NCBI RefSeq assembly: GCF_000720485.1 | Contig: NZ_JOAX01000012.1 | Location: forward strand, 62,001-126,000 | Length of the DNA stretch: 64,000 bases | Reading direction: 5' to 3' | DNA from: Streptomyces ochraceiscleroticus | Lineage (GTDB): Bacteria > Actinomycetota > Actinomycetes > Streptomycetales > Streptomycetaceae | Shown: positions 43,821 to 51,426 of the stretch, one piece after another | Position numbering within the stretch: the stretch's first letter is position 1 | How the letters are laid out: each line of letters begins with the position of its first letter | Translations under genes and position numbers: made by a program | Notes under the pieces: generated by a model | Seen by the model: the letters and a program-made list of their open reading frames with translations, nothing else | What the model was told of the DNA's origin: nothing | Database searches by the model: none

Positions 43821-45029
43821 TCAGATGTCGCGCGCCGCCCGGGCCGCGCGGCGGGTGTCGAGCGTGCCGGCGATGGTCAGCCGCATGACCTCCGACGTGC
43901 CCTCGTAGATCCGCAGGGCGCGGATCTGCCGGTACAGGCGCTCGGTGACGCTGTCCTTGACCACTCCCGACGCGCCCAGCAACTGGACGGCGGTGTCGAC
44001 GATGCGCTGCGCCTCTTCGGTGGCGTGCAGCTTGGCGATGCTGGAGTGCCGGGCGAAGCGGCGGCTGCCGCGGTCGGCCTCCCAGGCGGCCCGCGCCACC
44101 AGCAGCGCCGCCGCGTTGAGCTGGACGTCCATGTCCGCCAGCGACGCCTGCGTGAGCTGCAGGTCGATGAGTTTTGCGCCGCCCATGGACCGCGTACGGG
44201 CGCGGGCCAGGGCGGTGTCGGCGGCCCGCCGGGCGAAGCCGAGCGCGGCCGCGCCGACCGTCATCCGGAAGCGTTCCAGCAGGTCCATCGCGATGACGAA
44301 ACCCTTGCCGGGCTTGCCCAGTACGGCGTCCTCCGGGACCCGGCAGTCCTCGAAGTCGAGGTGCGCGAAGGAGCGGGGCGCGAGCGCGTCCAGGCGCCGG
44401 CCGACCCGTACGCCGGGGGTGTCGGCGGGGACGAGGAACGCCGTCAGGCCCAGTGCTCCCGGCGCGCCGCCGGTGCGCGCGATGACGACGTACACATCGG
44501 CGATGCTGCCGTTGGCGATCCACGCCTTGCGGCCGTTGAGCACATAGCCGCCGTCCGGGGCGCGGTCGGCCCGCAGGGCCACGGCGGCGACGTCCGAGCC
44601 CGCCTCCTCCTCGGAGACCGCGAAGGCCCCCACGAGCGAGCCCGTGGCCATCCGCGGCAGATAGTGCCGTTTCTGCGCGTCGCTGCCGAAGCGGATGACC
44701 GGTGTGGCCGACAGCGCCTGGATGGAGAACGCGAAGTCCGCCAGGTCCTCGGCGTAGGCGAGCGCCTCGCGCGTCAGGCAGAGGGCACGGTGGTCGCCGG
44801 GCAGTCCCTCCGCACCCGACTCCGGGTCCAGAAAGGCGAGCCAGCCGTCCTCGCCCAGCTGCCGGACGAGGCGCAGCCCGGCCTTCTCCGGGTCCTCCTG
44901 CCGTACTTCGTCCCACAGGTCGGTACGGGCGTCGCACCAGGTGCCGAGGGCCTCGGCAAGCCGGCGGTGCCGGTCTTCGTAGAAGGGGAGTTCGAGTATT
45001 TCCGGGTCGAAGCTCGTGATCTGCTGCAA
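43821..45029 (-). CDS. azsF: Acyl-CoA dehydrogenase-like oxidase (hydrazine to hydrazone)
   Basis: 402 residues, TTG start after GGAG. Family segments are AFAVSEEEAGSDVAAV, GRKAWIANG and the C-terminal IYEGTSEVMRLTIA with the usual catalytic Glu position. Acyl-CoA dehydrogenase folds can desaturate acyl thioesters; in this setting two-electron oxidation of carrier-bound hydrazinoacetyl would give the hydrazineylidene (hydrazone) form. That fits my memory of AzsF. It lies 33 bases before the P450 gene. Confidence 0.85.
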   Translation of the reverse strand: MQQITSFDPEILELPFYEDRHRRLAEALGTWCDARTDLWDEVRQEDPEKAGLRLVRQLGEDGWLAFLDPESGAEGLPGDHRALCLTREALAYAEDLADFAFSIQALSATPVIRFGSDAQKRHYLPRMATGSLVGAFAVSEEEAGSDVAAVALRADRAPDGGYVLNGRKAWIANGSIADVYVVIARTGGAPGALGLTAFLVPADTPGVRVGRRLDALAPRSFAHLDFEDCRVPEDAVLGKPGKGFVIAMDLLERFRMTVGAAALGFARRAADTALARARTRSMGGAKLIDLQLTQASLADMDVQLNAAALLVARAAWEADRGSRRFARHSSIAKLHATEEAQRIVDTAVQLLGASGVVKDSVTERLYRQIRALRIYEGTSEVMRLTIAGTLDTRRAARAARDI

Positions 45030-45074
45030 GGCGAGGTCTCCGTGCGGGGAGGGGCGCTGGGCGCGCGGGAGGCG

Positions 45075-47315
45075 TCAGATGACCAGGTCGGCGTCGTCGG
45101 GCCGGGCGGCGGGCGCCGCCGCTGCTGCCTGCCGGTCGGTGACCTGCTTGACCAGTTGGTGTTCGACGAAGTACGCGAAGGAGGCGTAACCGCGCCAGAT
45201 GCGGCGCCACTCCCGCTGGACGGCCTCCTCGCCGGAGGCGCGCCGGACGTCGTCGAGGTAGGAGACGATGATGTCGGCCGACTGCCGGGCGTGCCCCGCG
45301 GAGAAGTTGTCGATCGACAGATGCGCCTCTTCGTAGGACACGTCGAAGTTGTGCCGGCGCAGCTTCTGTATTTCGTGCAGGCGCATCTCGCCCAGCCCGA
45401 ACATCTCGATTCCCAGGTTGTAGCCGAGGATCTCGTTGTAGAGCGTGTCGGGGAAGAGCGACAGGCACACCTGGTGGATGGAGAACCCGTAGAGCCCGTC
45501 CGGCAGATCGCCCTGGTCCAGGAACTCCTGCTGCCGGATGTGCGGCAGGTGGATGTCCATGCTCGCCAGCACCTGGTGGATCAGCGTGATGTGGTTCTTG
45601 GCGAGGTCTCCGCGGCCCATCTCGTCGGCGTAGATGGCGAACAGCATGTGGTCGCTCTGCCGGTGGTCGCGGCCGAGATTGCCGATGCGGTGGGCCCAGC
45701 TCCCGTCGATCAGGCTGCCCAGCGCGAACGTGGACTGCCCGAACACCACCTCGTCGCGGTCGGGTATCTCCGTCAGCGGACGGTACGGATTGACCAGCTT
45801 GTCCCAGTAGATCCGCTCGACGCGCTCCATGAGCGCTTCCGGGGTGTAGTCGAAGTACTCGGCGTTGGTGAGCTTTCCGCCGCCCCCGTGGGTGAAGAGC
45901 AGCTCCGCGTCGGCGAGACCGGCCTCGGCACGGTCCCGGGCCACCGGCAGGATGTGCGGGTACTGCTCGACGTTGACGATGCGGTGGAACAGCTCCCGGT
46001 CGTCCAGGCCGCGCTCCGGCTCGGCCGCCACCACATCGGCCGGCGCGGCGCTCCGCAGCGCCCCGGCCCACTCGGCTGCCCGCTCGTCACCTGCGGTGTT
46101 CGGCCGGAAGTCGAGGTCCGCCTGCTCACCCGCGGCGATGGACTCCGTCCACGCCGCGAACGTGGCCGCCTCCTCCTCGTCGAAGATCCCGAACATCGGC
46201 CCGCCGAACTTGATCGACTGCAGGAACCGGCAGACCCCGGCGGCGCTGGTCCGCGTCTGCCGGGCCTCCCGGAAGACCGCCACGAACTCGGCGAGGTCGA
46301 GCTGCTCGTCGCCGAGCCACTCCGAGAGCCGCCGGCCGCCCATCCGTACGCCGCGGTGCTGCTTGCCCGCGAACGGCGCGTGCCGGGCCACGATCTGCGC
46401 CACCCTGGCGTCCAGCGACAGCCCGTCGTGCCAGTCGGCCAGCTCGGTGAGCAGCGCCGTCTGCTCCCGCTCCAGCCGCAGCACCAGCTCGATCGCGGTC
46501 AGCGTCCGCCGCCGGTCCTCGGCGCCGGTCGGCGACTGTTCGGTGAGCGCGAGGTACTCGGCGAGGACCGTACGGGCCGCCGCCTCCGGGAGCAGCGCCT
46601 GAGTCCCCAGCAGTACGTCGTCGACGCCCAGCGCGCACATCGCGTAGTGCACGCCCACGACTTCGGGCAGGAAGGACGCGGGGAGCCGGGAGAGCGCGAG
46701 AAAGAACGCGGCGTGCAGGGCGGTCAGCGGGCGGGCGCCGGCCTGGTGGAGGAAGTCCGCCGCCTCGATGCCGGGCAGATGCACACCCAGGTCGTCCAGG
46801 GTCCGCCGGCGCCGCGCGAGCAGGCCGCGCTGCGGCGTGCCTGAGCCCCGCAGCAGGAAGTACTGTCCGAACAGGCAGTTGACGATGACGGAGGGCTGGG
46901 TGGCGGCCTGCGAGACCGTGTCCAGCCAGCAGCCGCTGAGCAGCGCCAAGGGAGCCCGCTGACGCAGGACGAGCCGGTGCGTCTCGGGGCCGGCCCCGCG
47001 CAGCGCGGTGAGGGACGGTACGAGGGCGGCGCGCGCCTCCTGTACGTACGCGGCGATCGCGTCGGCATCGGTGCCCTGCGGCGCCGCGGGGTCCGCGGTG
47101 GCGGCGGCGCGGCCGAGGAACGCTTCGAGGACGCGCCGGGCGACGAGCAGCGTGGTCTCGCTCTCCTGGTCGCCGAGCAACTGCTGGAAGACGCCGGCCG
47201 GCGCGCCGTCGAGGACGGCGGTGGCCTCCTCGACGGCCTTGGGGCCGAAGAGGAAGGGGGCGCGGGGCAGGGACGTGGTCAGGTCCGGAAGCGGGAATCC
47301 GGTGTGCGCGTTCAT
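45075..47315 (-). CDS. Large heme-oxygenase-like diiron protein (iron-containing redox enzyme family)
   Basis: 746 residues. The C-terminal half carries the pattern of heme-oxygenase-like diiron oxidases: DEMGRGDLAKNH, YNEILGYNLGIEMFGLGEMRLHEI and SYEEAHLSIDNFSAGHARQSADIIVSYLDD supply the spaced Glu/Asp/His ligands. Typical members (UndA, BesC) have about 250 residues, so the N-terminal 400 are an extra helical part that could be a decayed or second copy of the fold. Such enzymes do N-oxidation, desaturation and C-C or N-N chemistry. The final two-electron oxidation of hydrazone to diazo is the unassigned step of the pathway, and this is the best candidate. The ATG overlaps the KASIII-like gene stop. 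Confidence 0.8.
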   Translation of the reverse strand: MNAHTGFPLPDLTTSLPRAPFLFGPKAVEEATAVLDGAPAGVFQQLLGDQESETTLLVARRVLEAFLGRAAATADPAAPQGTDADAIAAYVQEARAALVPSLTALRGAGPETHRLVLRQRAPLALLSGCWLDTVSQAATQPSVIVNCLFGQYFLLRGSGTPQRGLLARRRRTLDDLGVHLPGIEAADFLHQAGARPLTALHAAFFLALSRLPASFLPEVVGVHYAMCALGVDDVLLGTQALLPEAAARTVLAEYLALTEQSPTGAEDRRRTLTAIELVLRLEREQTALLTELADWHDGLSLDARVAQIVARHAPFAGKQHRGVRMGGRRLSEWLGDEQLDLAEFVAVFREARQTRTSAAGVCRFLQSIKFGGPMFGIFDEEEAATFAAWTESIAAGEQADLDFRPNTAGDERAAEWAGALRSAAPADVVAAEPERGLDDRELFHRIVNVEQYPHILPVARDRAEAGLADAELLFTHGGGGKLTNAEYFDYTPEALMERVERIYWDKLVNPYRPLTEIPDRDEVVFGQSTFALGSLIDGSWAHRIGNLGRDHRQSDHMLFAIYADEMGRGDLAKNHITLIHQVLASMDIHLPHIRQQEFLDQGDLPDGLYGFSIHQVCLSLFPDTLYNEILGYNLGIEMFGLGEMRLHEIQKLRRHNFDVSYEEAHLSIDNFSAGHARQSADIIVSYLDDVRRASGEEAVQREWRRIWRGYASFAYFVEHQLVKQVTDRQAAAAAPAARPDDADLVI

Positions 47316-48277
47316 CAGAGCTCCCTGGAGGTGGTGGCTGCCGGTGCGGGGCGGGCGGACAGCTTGCGCAGCAGGACGCCGACGCGGACGCCGGGCACGC
47401 TCGCCGCGAGCAGGTAGTGGCCGCCGTCCCGCAGCCCTCCGGCCGCGCCCCGGTCCACCAGGTTGATCAGCGGATCGGCGGCGAAGCAGTGGCCGACCCG
47501 GGCGATGTTGTCGAGGAACAACTGCTCGGCGGCGAAGCCCGCTTGGCGTTCCTTCATGACGACGAGCGGCTTGTACAGATTGAGGTGCAGTACGCCGTCG
47601 AGGTCACCGGCCTTCATGCCGGCCGCCGTGAGCACCCGCTCGTTGACCGTGCGGGCGAGGTCCGAGCTGATCTCGTTCGACCAGTCCAGCGCCGCCGGGT
47701 CCTGCGCCGAGGCGCCGGCGACCATCTCGTAGGCGTCCGTGCCGTGCGGTTCCGCGCCGACCACGCAGGCCGCCGCGCCGTCGCTGAAGAGGGCGAAGTT
47801 CTCCATCCGTACGGATTCGTCGGTGATCCGGTCGGTGGAGAGGACCAGCACCCTGCGGTGGTGGCCCGCGGCCACGAACGCCTGCGCCATGCGCAGGCCG
47901 ACCAGCAGATTGGTACAGCGGTTCAGTGTGATGCCGGTGAAGGCGGCGTCGGCCAGCCCGATTCCGGACATCACCGCCTCCACGAACCTGCCGTGGGTGC
48001 GGGGCCCGCCGGGGAACCTGGTCGAGCACATGATGAGGCCGTCGACGGACCCGGGCTCGACCCCGGCGGCGGCCAGCGCCGCGGCGCCGCTCTCCACGGC
48101 CAGGGTCTCCAGGCTCTTCGCCGTGCGCCGGACCGTTCCCCAGCCCCACAGCGCGGCCTTCGGAGGCATGCCGAAGTCCCGGGCGCGCGTGGCGAGGTTG
48201 GTGATCGTCGTGTGGTCGGCCTCGGTCTCTCCCAGGACGTAGCGGGGAGCGGACAGGTATGCCGGTGCGGTGTTCAC
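47315..48277 (-). CDS. azsD: KASIII-like acyltransferase
   Basis: 320 residues, thiolase fold of the FabH type. The nucleophile is in ITLNRCTNLLVGL (about Cys 119). The histidine motif is LHLNLYK, and the place of the usual Asn in GNTGAAS reads GHCFAADP, so the canonical Cys-His-Asn triad is not intact; decarboxylating condensation is unlikely. Related KASIII-like proteins move acyl groups between carriers or onto alcohols. From memory, AzsD shifts the hydrazineylidene-acetyl group from the free carrier to the carrier domain of the hydrazine synthetase. GTG start overlaps the neighbouring stop. Confidence 0.84.
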   Translation of the reverse strand: MNTAPAYLSAPRYVLGETEADHTTITNLATRARDFGMPPKAALWGWGTVRRTAKSLETLAVESGAAALAAAGVEPGSVDGLIMCSTRFPGGPRTHGRFVEAVMSGIGLADAAFTGITLNRCTNLLVGLRMAQAFVAAGHHRRVLVLSTDRITDESVRMENFALFSDGAAACVVGAEPHGTDAYEMVAGASAQDPAALDWSNEISSDLARTVNERVLTAAGMKAGDLDGVLHLNLYKPLVVMKERQAGFAAEQLFLDNIARVGHCFAADPLINLVDRGAAGGLRDGGHYLLAASVPGVRVGVLLRKLSARPAPAATTSREL

Positions 48278-49146
48278 GGTGCGGTATCACTCTCCGGGCC
48301 GGCTTGGTCCGGCGCCATCATCGCGTTGGCCTCGGCATACGGGACGGCGTCCGCCCCGAAGCCGAAGGTGCCGTGGTCACGGATTTCCTGGGCCGCGCGG
48401 ACGACGGCGCCGAGCGAGGCCCGGGAGAGCGCCGAGCCGACGCTGATCCGCCGTACGCCCAGGGCGCCCAGCTCGCTGACGGACAGCCGCAGCGCGGGCG
48501 AGCCCATCAGGACGTTGACGGGCGTCGAGACGGCGGAGCACACCGCGCGGATGGCGTCCGCGTCCGGCAGGGCCGGCGCGTAGAGCACATCGGCGCCCGC
48601 GGCCTCGTACGCCTGCAGGCGGCGAATGGTGTCGTCCAGATCGGGCCGGCCCTGGAAGAAGTTCTCCGCGCGTGCGGTCACCATGAAGGGGAAGTCGAGC
48701 TCCTTGGCCGCGGCGACGGCCGCCGCCACACGCTCCACGGCCTCCTCCAGCGGGCGTACGGGGTCCTCGGCCCGGCCCGTGGAGTCCTCGACCGACCCGC
48801 CGACCAGCCCCACCGCGGCGGCGCGCCGGATGGTCTCGGCGACCTCCTCCGGGCTGTCGCCGAAGCCGCTCTCCAGGTCGGCGGTGACCGGCAGCGGAGT
48901 CGCGGCGACGATCGCCGCCGCGTTGTCCAGGATCTCCGTCCGGCCGATGGGGCCGGCGCCGTCGGGCAGGCCCATGGCGTGCGCCAGGCCGGCGCCGGTG
49001 GTGGCGAGCGCGGCGAACCCGAGCCCGGTCAGGATGCGGGCGGTCCCGGCGTCCCACGGATTGGGCACGACGAAGGGCTCCGGCCCCTCGTGAAGCTGCT
49101 GGAACACGACGGCGCGGCGGTGCTGTGCTGCGGTGGACCGGTTCAT
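48274..49146 (-). CDS. Isocitrate lyase / PEP mutase superfamily protein
   Basis: 290 residues. The fold is recognised from FVVPNPWDAGTARILTGLGFAALATTGAG, PVTADLESGFGD (metal-binding acids), GSVEDSTGRAEDPVRPLEEA and TARAENFFQG. The KKCGH loop of true isocitrate lyase is missing, so cleavage of isocitrate is not assured; relatives include oxaloacetate decarboxylase, methylisocitrate lyase and PEP mutase. In this operon it might supply glyoxylate for glycine, but no phosphonate genes are present and that role is a guess. AGAGGAG precedes the ATG. Confidence 0.8.
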   Translation of the reverse strand: MNRSTAAQHRRAVVFQQLHEGPEPFVVPNPWDAGTARILTGLGFAALATTGAGLAHAMGLPDGAGPIGRTEILDNAAAIVAATPLPVTADLESGFGDSPEEVAETIRRAAAVGLVGGSVEDSTGRAEDPVRPLEEAVERVAAAVAAAKELDFPFMVTARAENFFQGRPDLDDTIRRLQAYEAAGADVLYAPALPDADAIRAVCSAVSTPVNVLMGSPALRLSVSELGALGVRRISVGSALSRASLGAVVRAAQEIRDHGTFGFGADAVPYAEANAMMAPDQAGPESDTAP

Positions 49147-49192
49147 TCCGGTGTCTCCTCTGTGGCGCTCGGGACAAGGACGTAAAGCACTG

Positions 49193-49984
49193 TCAGATAA
49201 GCTCAACGTGCTCATCAACCGGCGCGTTCGCGCCAGGTGCCGGTGTCCCTCGAACGAGCGATCGCAACAGATCGGTGACGGCGCCCGGGCTGCCGTCGAA
49301 GTAGAAGTGGCCGCCGTCGGCCCAGTGTTGGGCGAGTCCGCCGGCGCACTCACGCCCCCAGGGGGCGAGGCCGGCCTCCGTGACGTGCGGGTCGTCGCTC
49401 CCATTGATCAGGGTGACGGGCACGTCCAGCGGTGGTGCCGGGCGGTAGGCGTACTCCGCGACCATGCGGAAGTCCGACCGCAGATGCGGCAGCAGCAGTT
49501 CCTGGAGCGCCTCGTCGGCCACGATCTCCGGTGGCAGGCCGCCGAAGAAGCCCACGGCCTCGGTGAATTCCCGTCCCTCCAGCCGCGCGGTCTCCACGAC
49601 GCGCCGGGTGGGCAGCAGCGCGGGAGCGGAGCAGCCGGAGGCGATCAGGTGCCGGAAGTCCGGCAGGCCGCCGAGGCGCCGCGCGACCTCGAAGGCGAGT
49701 ACCGCGCCGAAGCTGTGCCCGAAGAGGACGAAGGGCCGGTCGGCGGTCGCGGCGATCGCCGCCGCCGCTCCGTCGGCGAGTTCCGGGACGGTGGCCAGGG
49801 CGGCCTCGCGGTACCGGGGTCCCCGGCCCGGCGGGCAGACCGCGACCACTTCCGCGTCGTCCCCCAGGTCCTTCTGCCAGCCGAGAAAGGCCCGTGGATT
49901 GCCGCCGGCGTGGGGGAAGCAGTAGACGCGGGCGGCCTGCCGGGGCCCGGCTTCACCGCGCAGAAACCATGGGGAAGAAGTCAC
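49193..49984 (-). CDS. azsB: Type II thioesterase (alpha/beta hydrolase)
   Basis: 263 residues. The serine elbow is LFGHSFGAVLAFE, the acid NGSDDPHV and the histidine GGHFYF. Type II thioesterases free or proofread carrier-bound products. Because the NRPS ends in a carrier domain without a thioesterase, this protein is the likely one to release the O-acyl-serine; this agrees with my memory of AzsB. GTG 49984 (VTSSPWFLR) is the first start that keeps the family N-terminus; no strong ribosome site is seen. It is the first enzyme gene of the operon. Confidence 0.87.
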   Translation of the reverse strand: MTSSPWFLRGEAGPRQAARVYCFPHAGGNPRAFLGWQKDLGDDAEVVAVCPPGRGPRYREAALATVPELADGAAAAIAATADRPFVLFGHSFGAVLAFEVARRLGGLPDFRHLIASGCSAPALLPTRRVVETARLEGREFTEAVGFFGGLPPEIVADEALQELLLPHLRSDFRMVAEYAYRPAPPLDVPVTLINGSDDPHVTEAGLAPWGRECAGGLAQHWADGGHFYFDGSPGAVTDLLRSLVRGTPAPGANAPVDEHVELI

Positions 49985-50030
49985 AGTGGGGAACCGATCT
50001 CTCGTACCTGGTGGGGGGTGGAGTGCGCTC

Positions 50031-50234
50031 TCAGGAGGTCGACCGGGAACCGGCCGCATTCCAGCCGACATCGTCGAGCCGGACGTCACCCGAGGAGTGC
50101 GCGGAGACCGAGGTGTCGGCCGGACCGGCCCCGGGCATGACCGCCAGAAAACCCGCTACTGCGACGAACCCGATACGAAGAGTGAGGAACGAGCGACGGC
50201 TTGCGTGGATCTTTGAGAAAGAGTTTTCCCGCAT
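50031..50234 (-). CDS. Small secreted peptide precursor
   Basis: 67 residues, starting at ATG 50234 after AGGAGAGG. The N-terminus is basic (RENSFSKIHASRRS), then comes a hydrophobic stretch (IGFVAVAGFLAVM) and a signal-peptidase-like site (AGPA), leaving about 28 residues that include DDVGWN. It ends 47 bases before the thioesterase gene on the same strand and faces the LuxR-type regulator. I recall short Streptomyces exported peptides with DxGWN-like ends beside LuxR regulators, but cannot name a family. It may be a signal peptide, or may only mark the transcript start. Confidence 0.55.
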   Translation of the reverse strand: MRENSFSKIHASRRSFLTLRIGFVAVAGFLAVMPGAGPADTSVSAHSSGDVRLDDVGWNAAGSRSTS

Positions 50235-50387
50235 GTTCTCGGAACCTCTCCTGTGAAGAGTGTATGAACCGGTCAGGGAATGGAGCAGCAAAGGGGGAGG
50301 ACGTGCCCTGATGGCGGTGAAGGCGCCCCCCGTGGTCGCCTGCTTTCAATCTTCCTTGTCCCGGGCCGGAGTTGTAGATCTAAGATG

Positions 50388-50413
50388 GTTCGGGTTTCCG
50401 AACTTCGGGAAAC
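50388..50413. promoter_or_regulatory. Nested palindromes between secreted peptide and LuxR genes
   Basis: GTTCGG-GTTT-CCGAAC (50388-50403) is a perfect repeat with four spacer bases. It overlaps a second one, GTTTCCGAA (50394-50402) against TTCGGGAAAC (50404-50413, one extra G). They lie in the 234-base divergent gap, 56 bases before the regulator start. Operator for the LuxR-type protein is the natural reading. Confidence 0.55.
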
Positions 50414-50468
50414 TGAGGGGACTTACATGCACCTAAAGGGCGTATGTCCTGGCATGGGGGGATAGTGT

Positions 50469-51320
50469 ATGAATGATGCAAAAGGTGCCCAAGTAGAGCA
50501 AAACGGACAGAATTTTGCGCGATTAGAGCCCTTTCCTGAAGGGGCCGAGAGCACGCTCCGGCGCATGGCCGAACAGTTGGACGAGCTGTCCAGGCTCACC
50601 GTCGGCCGGTCGATCGACGGCATCGGCGCCGCCCAAGAGGTGCCGGCGGCTCCCGCTGAATCCGGTATTTGCCACCTCGACGGCCTGGATGCCATAGAGG
50701 CCGCGATCAACGAGGCGCTGGCCGGGGCGCGCAGGGAAATCCTCACCGCACAGCCGGACGGGCCACGACCGGGCCCAGTTCTGGAAAAGGCGCTGGAAGC
50801 CGTACGCCGCCATATCGAGGCGGGGGTGGCGATGCGCACGCTGTATCAGCACACCACGCGTTTCGACGAAGCGACCAAGAAGTATGTGCGAGCGGTCTCT
50901 GGTTATGGTGTGCGAGTCCGCACACTGGCCGAATTCTTCGACCGCCTTATCGTCGTCGACGACACCGTAGCTTTCATCTCCGCGAATGAGAGCCGCACGC
51001 ACGCCATAGCGATCAGGGAGCCGGCGGTCGTGCGTTTCCTCAAGGACACTTTCGAGCGTTCCTGGGACCGCGCAAAAGAATTCCCGTTCGTTCCGCTGCA
51101 TGCGGCGAAGGCGGCCGGCGAAGTCATTCCGTCACTCCGCGAATCCATCAGCAGGCTGCTCATCGGGGGGTACTCGGACAAGCGGATCGCGCGGCGGCTC
51201 GGCATCAGTGAAAGGTCGCTGCAGGGGCACATCGCTGCCATGAAGCAGGAACTCGGGGCGCACACCCGGGTGCAGCTCGGCTATCTCCTGGCCAGGAACG
51301 AGACCACGTTCGTGCTGTGA
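50469..51320 (+). CDS. LuxR-type regulator with PLD/TrmB-like sensor, TTA codon
   Basis: 283 residues. The C-terminal helix-turn-helix is LLIGGYSDKRIARRLGISERSLQGHIAAMKQEL (about 225-260), LuxR/GerE type. The middle (about 75-215) resembles the phospholipase-D-like sensor domain seen in TrmB-type regulators: RREILTAQPDG, GVAMRTLYQHTTR and LIVVDDTVAFISANE, without the full HxK catalytic motif. GGGGGG lies eight bases before the ATG. Codon 19 (50523-50525) is TTA, so translation should need the bldA tRNA, which ties the pathway to development. It is divergent from the biosynthetic operon and ends at a perfect 44-bp palindrome. Confidence 0.88.
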   Translation: MNDAKGAQVEQNGQNFARLEPFPEGAESTLRRMAEQLDELSRLTVGRSIDGIGAAQEVPAAPAESGICHLDGLDAIEAAINEALAGARREILTAQPDGPRPGPVLEKALEAVRRHIEAGVAMRTLYQHTTRFDEATKKYVRAVSGYGVRVRTLAEFFDRLIVVDDTVAFISANESRTHAIAIREPAVVRFLKDTFERSWDRAKEFPFVPLHAAKAAGEVIPSLRESISRLLIGGYSDKRIARRLGISERSLQGHIAAMKQELGAHTRVQLGYLLARNETTFVL

Positions 51321-51362
51321 GCCCCATGCACCACGAAGGGCCGTTGTGCGGCCGCCACATGG

Positions 51363-51406
51363 GCGGAGGGGCCGGAGGGAGTACGTACTCCCTCCGGCCC
51401 CTCCGC
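51363..51406. terminator. Perfect 44-bp palindrome, bidirectional terminator
   Basis: Two 22-base arms meet at GTAC|GTAC with no mismatch. It lies between the convergent LuxR-type and EamA genes. In RNA it forms a very stable hairpin from either strand; as DNA it could extrude a cruciform. Confidence 0.85.
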
Positions 51407-51426
51407 ATGGAGCGCGGTGCTCCTGG

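Noticed and set aside
42585..46844. 1419-codon plus-strand frame across the cluster
   Set aside because: It runs antisense to four clear enzyme genes and has shadow composition (Gly, Arg, Val, Asp).
47315..48277. Polyketide or fatty-acid starter synthase
   Set aside because: The Asn of the triad is replaced and no extender or ketoreductase genes are present; acyl transfer fits better.
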